From Halovenus carboxidivorans (lineage in GTDB: Archaea > Halobacteriota > Halobacteria > Halobacteriales > Haloarculaceae), in NCBI RefSeq assembly GCF_009831575.1, contig NZ_WUUT01000001.1:1-64000 (forward strand): a stretch of 64,000 nt of DNA, given 5' to 3'. The position numbers and the translations under genes were made by a program. Below are positions 7,688-15,614 of this stretch, piece after piece. The notes under the pieces were generated by a model. It was not told the origin of the DNA and ran no database searches. It saw only the letters and a list, made by a program, of their open reading frames with translations. Numbering within the stretch: position 1 is the first letter of the stretch; every line of letters begins with the position of its first letter.

Positions 7688-8772
7688 TGAGCACTGACAA
7701 CACCACCGAGACGACCGACGCGAGCACAGACACTGAGACGAACACAGACACCGAATCGAACTGTGGAGCGAGTAGCGCAGAAACCAGTACAGAGTCGAAG
7801 TGTGGGGCTAGCAGCGCGGACGCCGCAAGCTCCAGTACGGAAGTCGATACGAGCAGTACGGAGTCGAAACGCGGAGCGAGTTCGGAGACCGACAGCACCT
7901 CGAAATGCGGCGCTAGCTCCGACTCGGAGTCGTCGAGTTCCGGCTGTGGTGCGAGCGACGAGAAAGAGGTCGCCTCGACGGTCGAGGACTTCGACGCCGA
8001 GCCCGGACAACTCCTCGCGGTCGGACTCGGCCCGGGCCAGCCCGAGGGGATGACACAGCGCGCCCAGTCGGCGCTGCTCGACGCCGAGCACATCGTCGGC
8101 TACACGACATACGTCGATCTGCTCCCCGACGAGATCACCGACGACGCCGAGGAGATCTACGACACGCCGATGTGCGGCGAGGTCTCTCGAACGGAGGAGG
8201 CAATCGACCGCGCGCTCGCGGGCAACGACGTGGCGATCATCGGCAGCGGCGACCCGAACGTCTACGCGCTGGCGGGCCTGGCACTCGAAATCCTGGAATC
8301 GAAGGGCGCGACCGCGAGCATGGTCGACTTCGAAGTCGTCCCCGGCGTCCCGGCCGCCCAGTCCTGTGGCGCTCGACTCGGCGCGCCGCTTGTCAACGAC
8401 ACCGTCTCCATCTCGCTGTCGGATCACCTCACCGATATGCCGACAATCGAGTCCCGGTTGCACGCCGCCGCCAAGGAGGGGTTCACGATCACGGTCTACA
8501 ACCCCTGGAGCCGCAAGCGCCGGGAGAACTTCCGGAAGTGCTGTGAGATCCTGCTCGAACACCGCGACCCCGAGACGCCGGTCGGCGTCGTCCACGGCGC
8601 GGGCCGAGAGGACGAACAGGTCGAAATCGTCGACCTCGCCGACCTGGAGGAGTTGGGCGAGAGCGACCTGATCGACATGACGACGACGCTGGTGGTCGGT
8701 AACGAGGAGACGTACGTCTGGGACGACCGGATGGTGACCCCCCGCGGCTACGAATCCAAATACGACTACTGA
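7687..8772 (+). CDS. cbiH2: Precorrin-3B C17-methyltransferase paralogue 2, CbiH-type with CGAS-repeat tail
   Basis: A 361-residue protein. Residues ~1-105 are an acidic Ser/Thr-rich tail with five near-regular CGAS units (NCGASS, KCGASS, KRGASS, KCGASS, GCGASD), the third having Arg for Cys. The methylase fold begins with LLAVGLGPGQPEGMTQRAQ (about residue 112), followed by AIIGSGDPNVYALAGLALE and VVPGVPAAQSCGARLGAPL. The fold is clearly CbiH/CobJ-like. The tail has no counterpart in its neighbour cbiH1. The cysteines could bind cobalt, iron-sulfur or another metal, or cross-link (inference). It overlaps cbiH1 and the ferredoxin gene by one base each. Confidence 0.88.
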   Translation: MSTDNTTETTDASTDTETNTDTESNCGASSAETSTESKCGASSADAASSSTEVDTSSTESKRGASSETDSTSKCGASSDSESSSSGCGASDEKEVASTVEDFDAEPGQLLAVGLGPGQPEGMTQRAQSALLDAEHIVGYTTYVDLLPDEITDDAEEIYDTPMCGEVSRTEEAIDRALAGNDVAIIGSGDPNVYALAGLALEILESKGATASMVDFEVVPGVPAAQSCGARLGAPLVNDTVSISLSDHLTDMPTIESRLHAAAKEGFTITVYNPWSRKRRENFRKCCEILLEHRDPETPVGVVHGAGREDEQVEIVDLADLEELGESDLIDMTTTLVVGNEETYVWDDRMVTPRGYESKYDY

Positions 8773-9059
8773 TGACCACCAGCTACAAGATCCGACTCGA
8801 CCGCGGAGCCTGCGACGGTATCTTCGCCTGTCTCGTCCGGGACGACCGCTTCGCCGAGGCCGACGACGGACTCGCGACGATCGACGTCGACGGGATCACA
8901 CGCGACGGCGAGGTCCTAATCGCGACGCTTGAGGACGACCAGATCGAAACCGCGCGGCAGGCCGCGGCCGCCTGTCCGGTGGATGCGATCACTGTCACGC
9001 CGACGGCTGACCTCGACCAGCACTCGACAGCACAGCCGACGGAGGTGAGCGATGACTGA
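8772..9059 (+). CDS. Small ferredoxin of the corrin operon
   Basis: A 95-residue protein with a single-cluster pattern: Cys-x5-Cys in ACDGIFACLVRD near the N-terminus and CPVDAI near residue 68. Three visible cysteines in this spacing are typical of [3Fe-4S] ferredoxins. A fourth cluster cysteine is not evident. Its position between cbiH2 and cbiX suggests an electron carrier for a corrin-ring step, for example the reduction that CbiJ does elsewhere, or a redox partner of CbiH. That role is inferred. It overlaps cbiH2 (TGATG) and the next gene by eight bases. Confidence 0.8.
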   Translation: MTTSYKIRLDRGACDGIFACLVRDDRFAEADDGLATIDVDGITRDGEVLIATLEDDQIETARQAAAACPVDAITVTPTADLDQHSTAQPTEVSDD

Positions 9060-9753
9060 CGCCGCCCCGACTCCCGACCCAGTACCGGACCTCCTCGAAG
9101 CGCGGCCGGAGACGGCGTACTTCTGGGGTCGCGTCGCCGGCGACGGCGAACTGACCGACGAGGCCGTCACCGTCCGAGCGGGCGACGAGCAGGCCGCCGA
9201 CGCGCTCGCGGCACTCACCGGCGTCGACGATGTCGACCACAGCCAGACCGCACGCACCTCCGCCCACGACAGTTCCATCGTCCGGTACGACGACGAGTAC
9301 GAACTCACCGTCGTCGGCGCCCCGGCCGACCGCGCCAGCGCCGCGCTCGGACTCCCACAATCGGGGTCGCCCGGCGGCTACCGCTTCGGCGCGTTCAGCG
9401 AGCAGTACAGCCAACTGCTGCGCGGGATGCTCGAAGCCTGCGGGACGGTTTGTTTCCGCGAGTCCTCGGGCTCGGTCGGCATCTCCTTCGTCCACGACGA
9501 CGAGCAGTTCCTCGACACGGTCCGCGCGCTTTTGGACGACATCGGGCCACACGTTCCGACCGAGGACCTCGAAGACTCCTCCTCGGGCGGCTACTGGTTC
9601 AGCGTCGCCGACGACGCCGACATCGACGAGTTCGCGGCGTGGCTGTACGCGGGCAGCGACCAGACGGGGCTGTACGCCAGCGACCGGAGACAGAAGCTCC
9701 GCCGGAGCGTCGAGCGAGCGACCGGCAAGGAGACGGGTGAACTCTCGCCATGA
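9052..9753 (+). CDS. LAGLIDADG-fold-like protein of the corrin operon, function unknown
   Basis: A 233-residue protein conserved in haloarchaeal cobalamin operons, without an assigned function. It has two similar halves. Each starts with a helix resembling a LAGLIDADG motif: FWGRVAGDGEL at residues 24-34 and LLRGMLEACGTV at 122-133. Each is followed by beta strands and a helix carrying a DxxxADAL/FLDTVRALL-type pattern, then LYASDRRQKLRR near the end, as in homing endonucleases and WhiA-like proteins. The second acidic motif position is Cys, so nuclease activity is doubtful. There is no intein or intron around it. Overlaps on both sides (ATGA) place it firmly in the operon. Confidence 0.75.
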   Translation: MTDAAPTPDPVPDLLEARPETAYFWGRVAGDGELTDEAVTVRAGDEQAADALAALTGVDDVDHSQTARTSAHDSSIVRYDDEYELTVVGAPADRASAALGLPQSGSPGGYRFGAFSEQYSQLLRGMLEACGTVCFRESSGSVGISFVHDDEQFLDTVRALLDDIGPHVPTEDLEDSSSGGYWFSVADDADIDEFAAWLYAGSDQTGLYASDRRQKLRRSVERATGKETGELSP

Positions 9754-10976
9754 CCACGAACGCACCGGCTCCCGCGCAGTCGCTCGACGGCGAAGCGGTG
9801 CTGTTGGTCGGCCACGGCTCCCGCCGCGAGAAGTCCAACGAGCAGGTCCGCGACCTCGCCGCCACTCTGGAGGGGCGGTTGGGCGTCCCGGTCGACGCCG
9901 GCTTTCTCGAACTCGCCGAGCCGTCGATTTCGGAGGCGATCGACGGTCTCGCGGCGAGTCACGACCGCATCACGGTCGTCCAGCTCTCGCTGTTCGCCGC
10001 GAGCCACGTGAAAAACGACGTGCCGCTGGCCGTCGAGCAGGCCCGGGCCGAACGACCGGAGACGACCATCCACAACGGCGCACACCTCGGCGTCCACCCC
10101 GCAATCGTCGATTTACTCGACGACCGAGCGGCCGCCGTCGAGGAATCCCTCGGCGTCGACCGCGAGGACGAGGACGTGGCCGTCGTCCTCTGTGCTCGCG
10201 GGTCCAGCGACCCCGACGCCAACAGCGACGCGGCCAAACTCGCGCGACTGCTCTACGAGGGCCGGGAGTTCTCCAGCGTCGAAACTGCCTTCATCGGTAT
10301 CACCGATCCGGAACTCGAATCGCGGCTCCACACGGTCGCGAAGGATCGGCCGGACGCCGTCGTCGTCCTCCCGTACATGCTCGGAGACGGGGTGCTCACC
10401 CAGCGCGTGCGCGAGCACACCGACGAGTTCGACGCTGAGTACCCGTACGTCGCGGCCGCGGCGGGCGACCCGCTCGGCACGGACTCACGGCTGCTCGACG
10501 TGCTCGGCGACCGCTGGCAGGAGGCCCGCACCGAGAGCGTCCAGATGTCCTGTGACACCTGCAAGTACAAAGTCGAACTCGACGGTTACGAGGAGGATGT
10601 CGGCGGAGCGCGAGCGATGTTGCGCGCCCTGACTCACCAGGAGGAACACGCCGACCGGACGGACGTGGACGACGACCCCCACGTCCACGACGCGCCGGCC
10701 AAACACGTCGCCGTCTGTACGAACCAGACCTGCGCCGCCGACGGCGCGCCGGCCGTCCTCGAACGACTCCGTCAGGAGGCACGCGACTCCGAGGCCTGCG
10801 ACGCCCGGATCACCCGCACCTCCTGTCTGGGCCGCTGTGGCGAGGGGCCGATGGTCGCCGTCTACCCCGACGGCGTCTGGTACGGCGGCGTCGAGACCGA
10901 CGACGCGGCAGAGATCGTTTCGTCCCACCTCGACCGGGACCGCATCGTTTCTCACCTCGTAGACCAAACACTGTAA
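9750..10976 (+). CDS. cbiX: Sirohydrochlorin cobaltochelatase CbiX with C-terminal [2Fe-2S] ferredoxin domain
   Basis: A 408-residue protein. Two CbiX halves are visible: LLVGHGSRREKSNEQV (active-site His in GHGS) with FAASHVKNDVPLAVEQ, and a second half with CARGSSDPDANSDAAKLA. A CDTCKYKVEL segment closes the chelatase part. A His/Asp-rich linker (EEHADRTDVDDDPHVHD) leads to a thioredoxin-like [2Fe-2S] domain at about residues 320-366 with CTNQTC and CLGRC. It inserts Co2+ into sirohydrochlorin, the entry step of the early-cobalt pathway. The iron-sulfur domain's role is not known. Bacterial CbiX also often carries a metal-binding C-terminus. Confidence 0.92.
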   Translation: MTTNAPAPAQSLDGEAVLLVGHGSRREKSNEQVRDLAATLEGRLGVPVDAGFLELAEPSISEAIDGLAASHDRITVVQLSLFAASHVKNDVPLAVEQARAERPETTIHNGAHLGVHPAIVDLLDDRAAAVEESLGVDREDEDVAVVLCARGSSDPDANSDAAKLARLLYEGREFSSVETAFIGITDPELESRLHTVAKDRPDAVVVLPYMLGDGVLTQRVREHTDEFDAEYPYVAAAAGDPLGTDSRLLDVLGDRWQEARTESVQMSCDTCKYKVELDGYEEDVGGARAMLRALTHQEEHADRTDVDDDPHVHDAPAKHVAVCTNQTCAADGAPAVLERLRQEARDSEACDARITRTSCLGRCGEGPMVAVYPDGVWYGGVETDDAAEIVSSHLDRDRIVSHLVDQTL

Positions 10977-10977
10977 C

Positions 10978-11349
10978 ATGGCTTGCCACGAAATCGAAGC
11001 ACTACGACTCGGACTGATGAACGTTCTCGGCACCGAAGACCGCAGCGCCCGCGAGCACGCGATGAGCGAACTCGAAGGGCACATGACCGGCCCAATCGAG
11101 GCGCTCGCGGAGGCCGATACGCTCTCCGAGATCGAACGCCACCTCGACGCGGCGCTGGTCGATCTCGAAGAGGAGATCGCCGAGACCGACAGCGACGACC
11201 CGGAGTACGACTACCTGCGGGGCCGACTGGTCGCCGTTCGCGACGCCGAGCAGGCGGTCCGTCGGCTGACCAGCCAGGGCGAGTCCGTCCTCGACGGACT
11301 CGCGGAGGCCCACGACGTGCTCCACGAGACTTTCCCGGTCGATGAGTAG
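10978..11349 (+). CDS. Small helical protein, DUF3209-like, of the corrin operon
   Basis: A 123-residue protein starting MACHEIEALRLGLMNVLG. It is almost entirely alpha-helical and acidic, with no signal peptide or membrane segment. It resembles the DUF3209 family, which is found with cobalamin genes. The N-terminal CHE motif could bind a metal. It lies 1 base after cbiX and overlaps the next gene by eight bases, so it is cotranscribed. No function is established. A chaperone or cobalt-delivery role for CbiX is only a guess from context. Confidence 0.7.
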   Translation: MACHEIEALRLGLMNVLGTEDRSAREHAMSELEGHMTGPIEALAEADTLSEIERHLDAALVDLEEEIAETDSDDPEYDYLRGRLVAVRDAEQAVRRLTSQGESVLDGLAEAHDVLHETFPVDE

Positions 11350-12571
11350 CCTCGCGAACACGGTCGCACTCGACGAGGTCGATCCGGCCCGTTCCCGACA
11401 CGCCGGCCGGCGCTCGGCGGTGGCACTTGGCTCCGATGCGGTCGTCGTCGGGACCGCCGCCGGGACTGTCCGCGCCTTCGACCGCGATCCACTGGCCGAA
11501 CGATGGCGGGCAACGCCGGCCCCTGGTCGCGAGGAGGATCCGTCGGTCGTCTCCGCGGTGATCTGCGAGGGAACTGTGATCGTCGGCGAGCGGAGCGCGA
11601 CCGGCCACGTCCGCGGGTACGACCTCGCGACCGGGGAGCTATCGTTCCGATACGCGACGGCCGACGACATCGGCGCTCCGGCCGAGGAGACGCGGTTTTT
11701 CCTGCCGTTCGTCGTCGATATTCGGACGGACGGGGACCGAGCGTACGTCGCCGCTCGCCGTTACGAACGCGACGGCGGCGACCGCTCGTTCGAGAGCGTG
11801 ATCCACGCCCTCGATCCGGAGGGAACAGTTCGGTGGCGGTACCAAACCGACGCCTCCCCGATCAGCCTCGACGCGGCCGGAGACCGACTCGCAGTCGCGT
11901 ACAACCGCTGTCCCGGCGAGTACCAGCACGGACTGGTCCTGTTGGACGCGAACACGGGCAGCGAACGCTGGCACTGGGATCCGGGTACCGACGGCCAGCG
12001 CCGAGTCGGTGACGTTTCGCTGCTTGCCGACGGTCTCGCGCTCACGTCTCACGGCGACTACCGCGGGTACCGTCTCGACCCCGGCGGAGCGATCCGCTGG
12101 CGTGTCGATCTGGCAACGCCCCGAGAGATCGGTGGCGAGACGCTGTACGCCTACCCGAACCACGTCCACGCGAGCGACCACGGCGTGGCCTTCGTCACCG
12201 GAAACACGTACGCGGAACAGGGCCGTGACACTGACGGGCTCCACCCGGACGAACACACCGTCTTCGGCTACGCTCCGGCGGGCGGCCAGCGCTGGAAAGC
12301 CGACATCGGCGGTTTCGCCCACGGCCTCGCCGCTGACGCCGACCGGATCGCGGTCCCTTCCGCTCAGCACTTCCGAAGCCGTGATCCGGACGACCACGGA
12401 CTATCGACGTTCGACATCGGTGACGGCCCGCTCCAGGCCACGGAGACAGACGGTATCGTGACGGCGACTGCCGTCGACGGAAATGGAGTCGTCGGGGTCG
12501 AGGAGCCGGTCAGCTACCACGACGACGACCGGACCCACGGTCGGTATCGACTGCACGCACAGCCGGTGTGA
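11342..12571 (+). CDS. PQQ-like beta-propeller protein at the end of the corrin operon
   Basis: A 409-residue protein with repeated blades of the BamB/PQQ-like type: recurring W-x-x-x and LDANTGSERWHWDPG, GTVRWRYQTD, GAIRWRVDL and GQRWKADIGG segments, each following an L/V-D-x-x-G core. There is no signal peptide or lipobox, so it is probably cytoplasmic, unlike BamB. It begins eight bases before the end of the previous gene, which ties it to the corrin operon. In haloarchaea similar genes occur in cobalamin clusters. A scaffold or corrinoid-binding role is conceivable but unproven. Confidence 0.75.
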   Translation: MSSLANTVALDEVDPARSRHAGRRSAVALGSDAVVVGTAAGTVRAFDRDPLAERWRATPAPGREEDPSVVSAVICEGTVIVGERSATGHVRGYDLATGELSFRYATADDIGAPAEETRFFLPFVVDIRTDGDRAYVAARRYERDGGDRSFESVIHALDPEGTVRWRYQTDASPISLDAAGDRLAVAYNRCPGEYQHGLVLLDANTGSERWHWDPGTDGQRRVGDVSLLADGLALTSHGDYRGYRLDPGGAIRWRVDLATPREIGGETLYAYPNHVHASDHGVAFVTGNTYAEQGRDTDGLHPDEHTVFGYAPAGGQRWKADIGGFAHGLAADADRIAVPSAQHFRSRDPDDHGLSTFDIGDGPLQATETDGIVTATAVDGNGVVGVEEPVSYHDDDRTHGRYRLHAQPV

Positions 12572-12625
12572 TCGCTGCCGGCCCGAATCGCGGCTTTTGA
12601 ATCCCCCCACGTCGAACAGAAGGCA

Positions 12626-13261
12626 ATGACACTCGTTGCGTTCGATTTCGACGGGACGCTGTCGGACTCGGAGATGACGGTCCTGCTCGGTGAGCAGTGT
12701 GGGGCGGCCGACCAGATGGACGAGATCACCGAACAAGCGATGAACGACGAGATCGAGTACGCCGAGAGCCTGCGCAAGCGCTGTGCGCTGCTCGACGGAC
12801 TCCCCGAGGCCGACGCACAGGAGGCCTTCGATCAGGTCGTCCTCCGGCCGGAGACGGATGCCGTCGTCGAAGCGCTCGACTCGGCGGGCGTCTACACCGC
12901 GATTCTGACCGGCGGGTTCGAGCGCGGCGTCGAATCTGCACTCGAAACGGCGGGGGTCGACGTGGAGACGCTGATCGCCAACCGCCTGCCCGTCGAGGAC
13001 GGCGAACTGACCGGCGAGGTCGAGGGGCCGTTGATCGAGGGGACCAAAGACGACGCGCTCGATATTCTGACGACGGTCGTCGAGGAACCCATGGAGGAGA
13101 CCGTCGCCGTCGGTGACGGCGCCAACGACCTCCCGATGCTCGAAGCCGCCGGCTTCGCGGTCGGGTTCGCCCCCAAACCCGCGGTCGAACCGGCCTGCGA
13201 TGTCGTCGTCGAGTCGATGCCCGAACTGCTCGACGTGCTCGAAGACCGCGGCGTCTGCTGA
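12626..13261 (+). CDS. serB: Phosphoserine phosphatase SerB (HAD family)
   Basis: A 211-residue HAD hydrolase with motif I FDFDGTLSDSE at the N-terminus, motif II ILTGGFERG, a motif III Lys region (EGTKDDAL) and motif IV VGDGANDLPML. This matches SerB, which dephosphorylates phosphoserine in the last step of serine synthesis. Other small HAD phosphatases are possible. It begins 54 bases after the propeller gene, with a TATA-like CTTTTGA stretch at about 12594-12600, so it has its own promoter. The GIY-YIG gene follows without a gap. Confidence 0.85.
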   Translation: MTLVAFDFDGTLSDSEMTVLLGEQCGAADQMDEITEQAMNDEIEYAESLRKRCALLDGLPEADAQEAFDQVVLRPETDAVVEALDSAGVYTAILTGGFERGVESALETAGVDVETLIANRLPVEDGELTGEVEGPLIEGTKDDALDILTTVVEEPMEETVAVGDGANDLPMLEAAGFAVGFAPKPAVEPACDVVVESMPELLDVLEDRGVC

Positions 13262-13543
13262 ATGCCGCAGTACGTCTACGTCGTCGAATGTGCCGACGGC
13301 TCGCTGTACACCGGCTACACGACCGACGTGGGCCGGCGCGTCGAGGAACACAACGCCGGAGACGGCGCGAAATACACCGCTGGCCGCCGGCCCGTCTCGC
13401 TCCGGTACGTCGAGTATCACCCCTCACGGAGCGCCGCCCAGAGCCGCGAACACGCGATCAAGTCCCTCTCTCGAAGCGAGAAAGACCGGTTGCTTCCCGA
13501 CGCCGACGACCGCGTCGGCATCGACTACTCCGCGGTCGTTTAG
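13262..13543 (+). CDS. GIY-YIG nuclease-domain protein (UPF0213 type)
   Basis: A 93-residue single-domain protein. The GIY-YIG fold is seen as YVYVVECADGSLYTGYTTD, where the motif reads VYVV...YTGYT, followed by RVEEHNAGDGAKYTAGRRPV (catalytic Arg), LRYVEYH and SREHAIKSLSRSEKDRL (Glu). This is the stand-alone UvrC-like GIY-YIG family. The start is immediately after the serB stop. The last four bases overlap the polymerase gene, which runs toward it from the other strand. Confidence 0.88.
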   Translation: MPQYVYVVECADGSLYTGYTTDVGRRVEEHNAGDGAKYTAGRRPVSLRYVEYHPSRSAAQSREHAIKSLSRSEKDRLLPDADDRVGIDYSAVV

Positions 13544-15429
13544 ACGAACTGTCGGATCGTCAGATCCAGCGTCTGCAGGTCGACGATGGGAGCATAGCCC
13601 ACGTCGGGATCGAGGTTGACTTTCTTCTGGAAGTCCGTCTGTGACTGCCAGCAACTGGAGTTGATCATCAACACGTCGTGATAGCTCCCGTAGCCGAGTT
13701 TGTGGACGTGGCCCGTGTGGAAGATATCGGGGACCTCCTCCATCACGAGATGATCCTCCGGTTCGGGTGCGATCCGGGTCTGGCCGCCGTACTGGGGGGC
13801 GACGTGGCGTTTCCGCAGGAGTTGCTCCATCGCGTCGTGCGGGCGTTCGTAGGTCGCGGACTCGTCGGGGAGTTCTGCGATCACCTCGTCCAGAGAGACG
13901 CCGTGATACATCAGGACGGACACCCCTTCGACGGTGACGACCGAGGGGTTCGCCGAGATGGTGGCGTCGTGTGCGGACATGATGTTCCGGAGTTCGTCGT
14001 CGAAGGCCGGTTGTGGCTCGGCCAGTCGGACGGCGTCGTGGTTCCCCGGGATCATCACAATCTCCATGTCGCCGGGCACGTCTTTCAGGTGTTCGCTGAA
14101 GGCCTCGTACTGGTCGTAGATGTCGACGATCTCTAACTCCTCGTCCTGGCCGGGGTAGACTCCCACGCCCTCGACCATATCCCCGGCGATCAGCAGATAC
14201 TCGACCTCCCCGGCCTCTTCCGTGTGTAGCCAGTCAGCGAACCGCTGCCAGCCCGCCTCCATGAACTCCTCGCTGCCGCAGTGTACGTCGGAGATCAGCG
14301 CCGCCTTTACCGGCCGGTCGGCGGTCGACGGTGAGTGTGTCCGCGGAATGTCCGGGAAGTGCAACGAGTCGACGAACAGGATCCCGCCGTCGTCCGCGAG
14401 CGTCCCTTCGACCGCGACCACCTCGTCGTGGAGCATGTTCCGCACCTCGTCGGCGAACTCCCGGTCTTTCATGATCAGGCAGGGAAAGGTCCCGGTCGTG
14501 TCTTCGAGTTCGACCAGCCAGTGCCCGCTCGCTGTCGAGCGGATATCCGACACTAGCCCGATCAGCGCGGCGTCGCTGCCCGGAGACATCTGTTCTATCG
14601 TCTCGGCCGGTCGGTGGTTGACTCGGCCCCGTAGCTGACCTGCGAGTTTCTCGTAGCGGTCCTGAAACACGGAGACGAAATCGCTGTACTCGCCGGTCCC
14701 GACGCTCGGGATGTCGCCGCTAACTTCGATCTCTCGGTCCTCTCTCGACCGTCGGTCCGCGGTCTGCTCCCCCGTCGGTTCGACTTCCGTTGTCTGCTCT
14801 TCTGTCGATCTGACTCCCGTCGTCTGCTCTCGCGTCGACCGGACCTCGGGAGATGACTCTCTCGCTGATTCGACTCCTGTCGTCTCCTCTTCCGCTGATC
14901 CGACCTCTGTGGCCTGCGCTGACTCGTCGAGAGCCGTCCCTGTCGTCGTCTCCCGGCCGCTCCGCGTCTCCGCCTCGGACCGCTGCTCGGTGACTGCGGC
15001 CCCTCCCGGCGAGTCGGCCGCCCCGGCCGAATCTCCCGTCTCTCCTTCGGTCTCCGCTCGGCCCGGCCCGGTGGCCGCCGCTGACCCCTCCGTTTCGACT
15101 GCAGTTTCCTGCCCCCCGTCACGCGGTTGTCCCTCCCGCGTTCCACCCGAAACGTGGGGGTCGTTCTCGTGGCGCTGACTCCCGGAACTGGCTCCGTCTG
15201 ACCGGCCCTGTGGCGTCGTGTAACCCTCGCCCGTCGGGTCGTTTTCGATGGTCGCTCGCACCTGTTCGGCGGAGAGTACGAGCGCGTCTTCGGGGGCGTT
15301 TTCGACTGCACGCTCGATTGCCCGCATCGGATCGGGTTGGTTGGCGATCAGCGTGACCGCCTCCCGCTCGGCGTTGTATCCCCGGTCGGCGAGCGCGCGG
15401 ACGATCCGGGCCGGCGTCTCCAGTGGCAC
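13540..15429 (-). CDS. polB: DNA polymerase D (Pol II) small subunit DP1, exonuclease
   Basis: A 629-residue protein, the 3'-5' proofreading subunit of archaeal family D polymerase. The N-terminal ~85 residues form a helical domain (PARIVRALADRGYNAER). Residues ~90-235 are a Ser/Thr/Glu/Arg-rich disordered linker with near-repeats of about ten residues (TTGVRSTREQ, TTGVRSTEEQ, TTEVEPTGEQ). An OB-fold follows (LIGLVSDIRSTASGHWLVEL), then a calcineurin-like phosphodiesterase with SDVHCGSEEF, AGDMVEG, PGNHDA, YHGVSLD and HTGHVHKLG. All metal ligands are present and there is no intein. Genes next to orc1 in haloarchaea commonly include this subunit. An ORB-like sequence lies within its linker codons. 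Confidence 0.95.
   Translation of the reverse strand: MPLETPARIVRALADRGYNAEREAVTLIANQPDPMRAIERAVENAPEDALVLSAEQVRATIENDPTGEGYTTPQGRSDGASSGSQRHENDPHVSGGTREGQPRDGGQETAVETEGSAAATGPGRAETEGETGDSAGAADSPGGAAVTEQRSEAETRSGRETTTGTALDESAQATEVGSAEEETTGVESARESSPEVRSTREQTTGVRSTEEQTTEVEPTGEQTADRRSREDREIEVSGDIPSVGTGEYSDFVSVFQDRYEKLAGQLRGRVNHRPAETIEQMSPGSDAALIGLVSDIRSTASGHWLVELEDTTGTFPCLIMKDREFADEVRNMLHDEVVAVEGTLADDGGILFVDSLHFPDIPRTHSPSTADRPVKAALISDVHCGSEEFMEAGWQRFADWLHTEEAGEVEYLLIAGDMVEGVGVYPGQDEELEIVDIYDQYEAFSEHLKDVPGDMEIVMIPGNHDAVRLAEPQPAFDDELRNIMSAHDATISANPSVVTVEGVSVLMYHGVSLDEVIAELPDESATYERPHDAMEQLLRKRHVAPQYGGQTRIAPEPEDHLVMEEVPDIFHTGHVHKLGYGSYHDVLMINSSCWQSQTDFQKKVNLDPDVGYAPIVDLQTLDLTIRQFV
15140..15161 (+). 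promoter_or_regulatory. ORB-like sequence inside the polymerase D small-subunit gene
   Basis: GTTCCACCCGAAACGTGGG followed by GGT matches origin box 2 (443-464) at 19 of 22 positions and lies in the disordered-linker codons of the DP1 gene. It may be a chance product of the codons for Pro-His-Val-Ser-Gly-Gly, or a real extra Orc1 site. There is no long A+T-rich stretch beside it. Confidence 0.4.
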
Positions 15430-15614
15430 ACTCGTACATACAGGTAGGCCAGCAAAAGCGTAGCGGAGTACGGCGCTCCAGAGAGTGGCGGCGGCGCTCG
15501 GCCCGACCAGCCGCCCTCAGTCGTGCTGTCTGCGACCAGTCCTTCCGGTATCTCGACGCCCCGCCGTAACCTCGCGGGATAACGCAGGTCCGAAACCCTC
15601 CGCTGACGCAGGCG

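Noticed and set aside
9052-9753. Active homing endonuclease or intein remnant
   Set aside because: No intein splice motifs or intron are adjacent, CbiX and the ferredoxin are intact, and one acidic catalytic position is lost.
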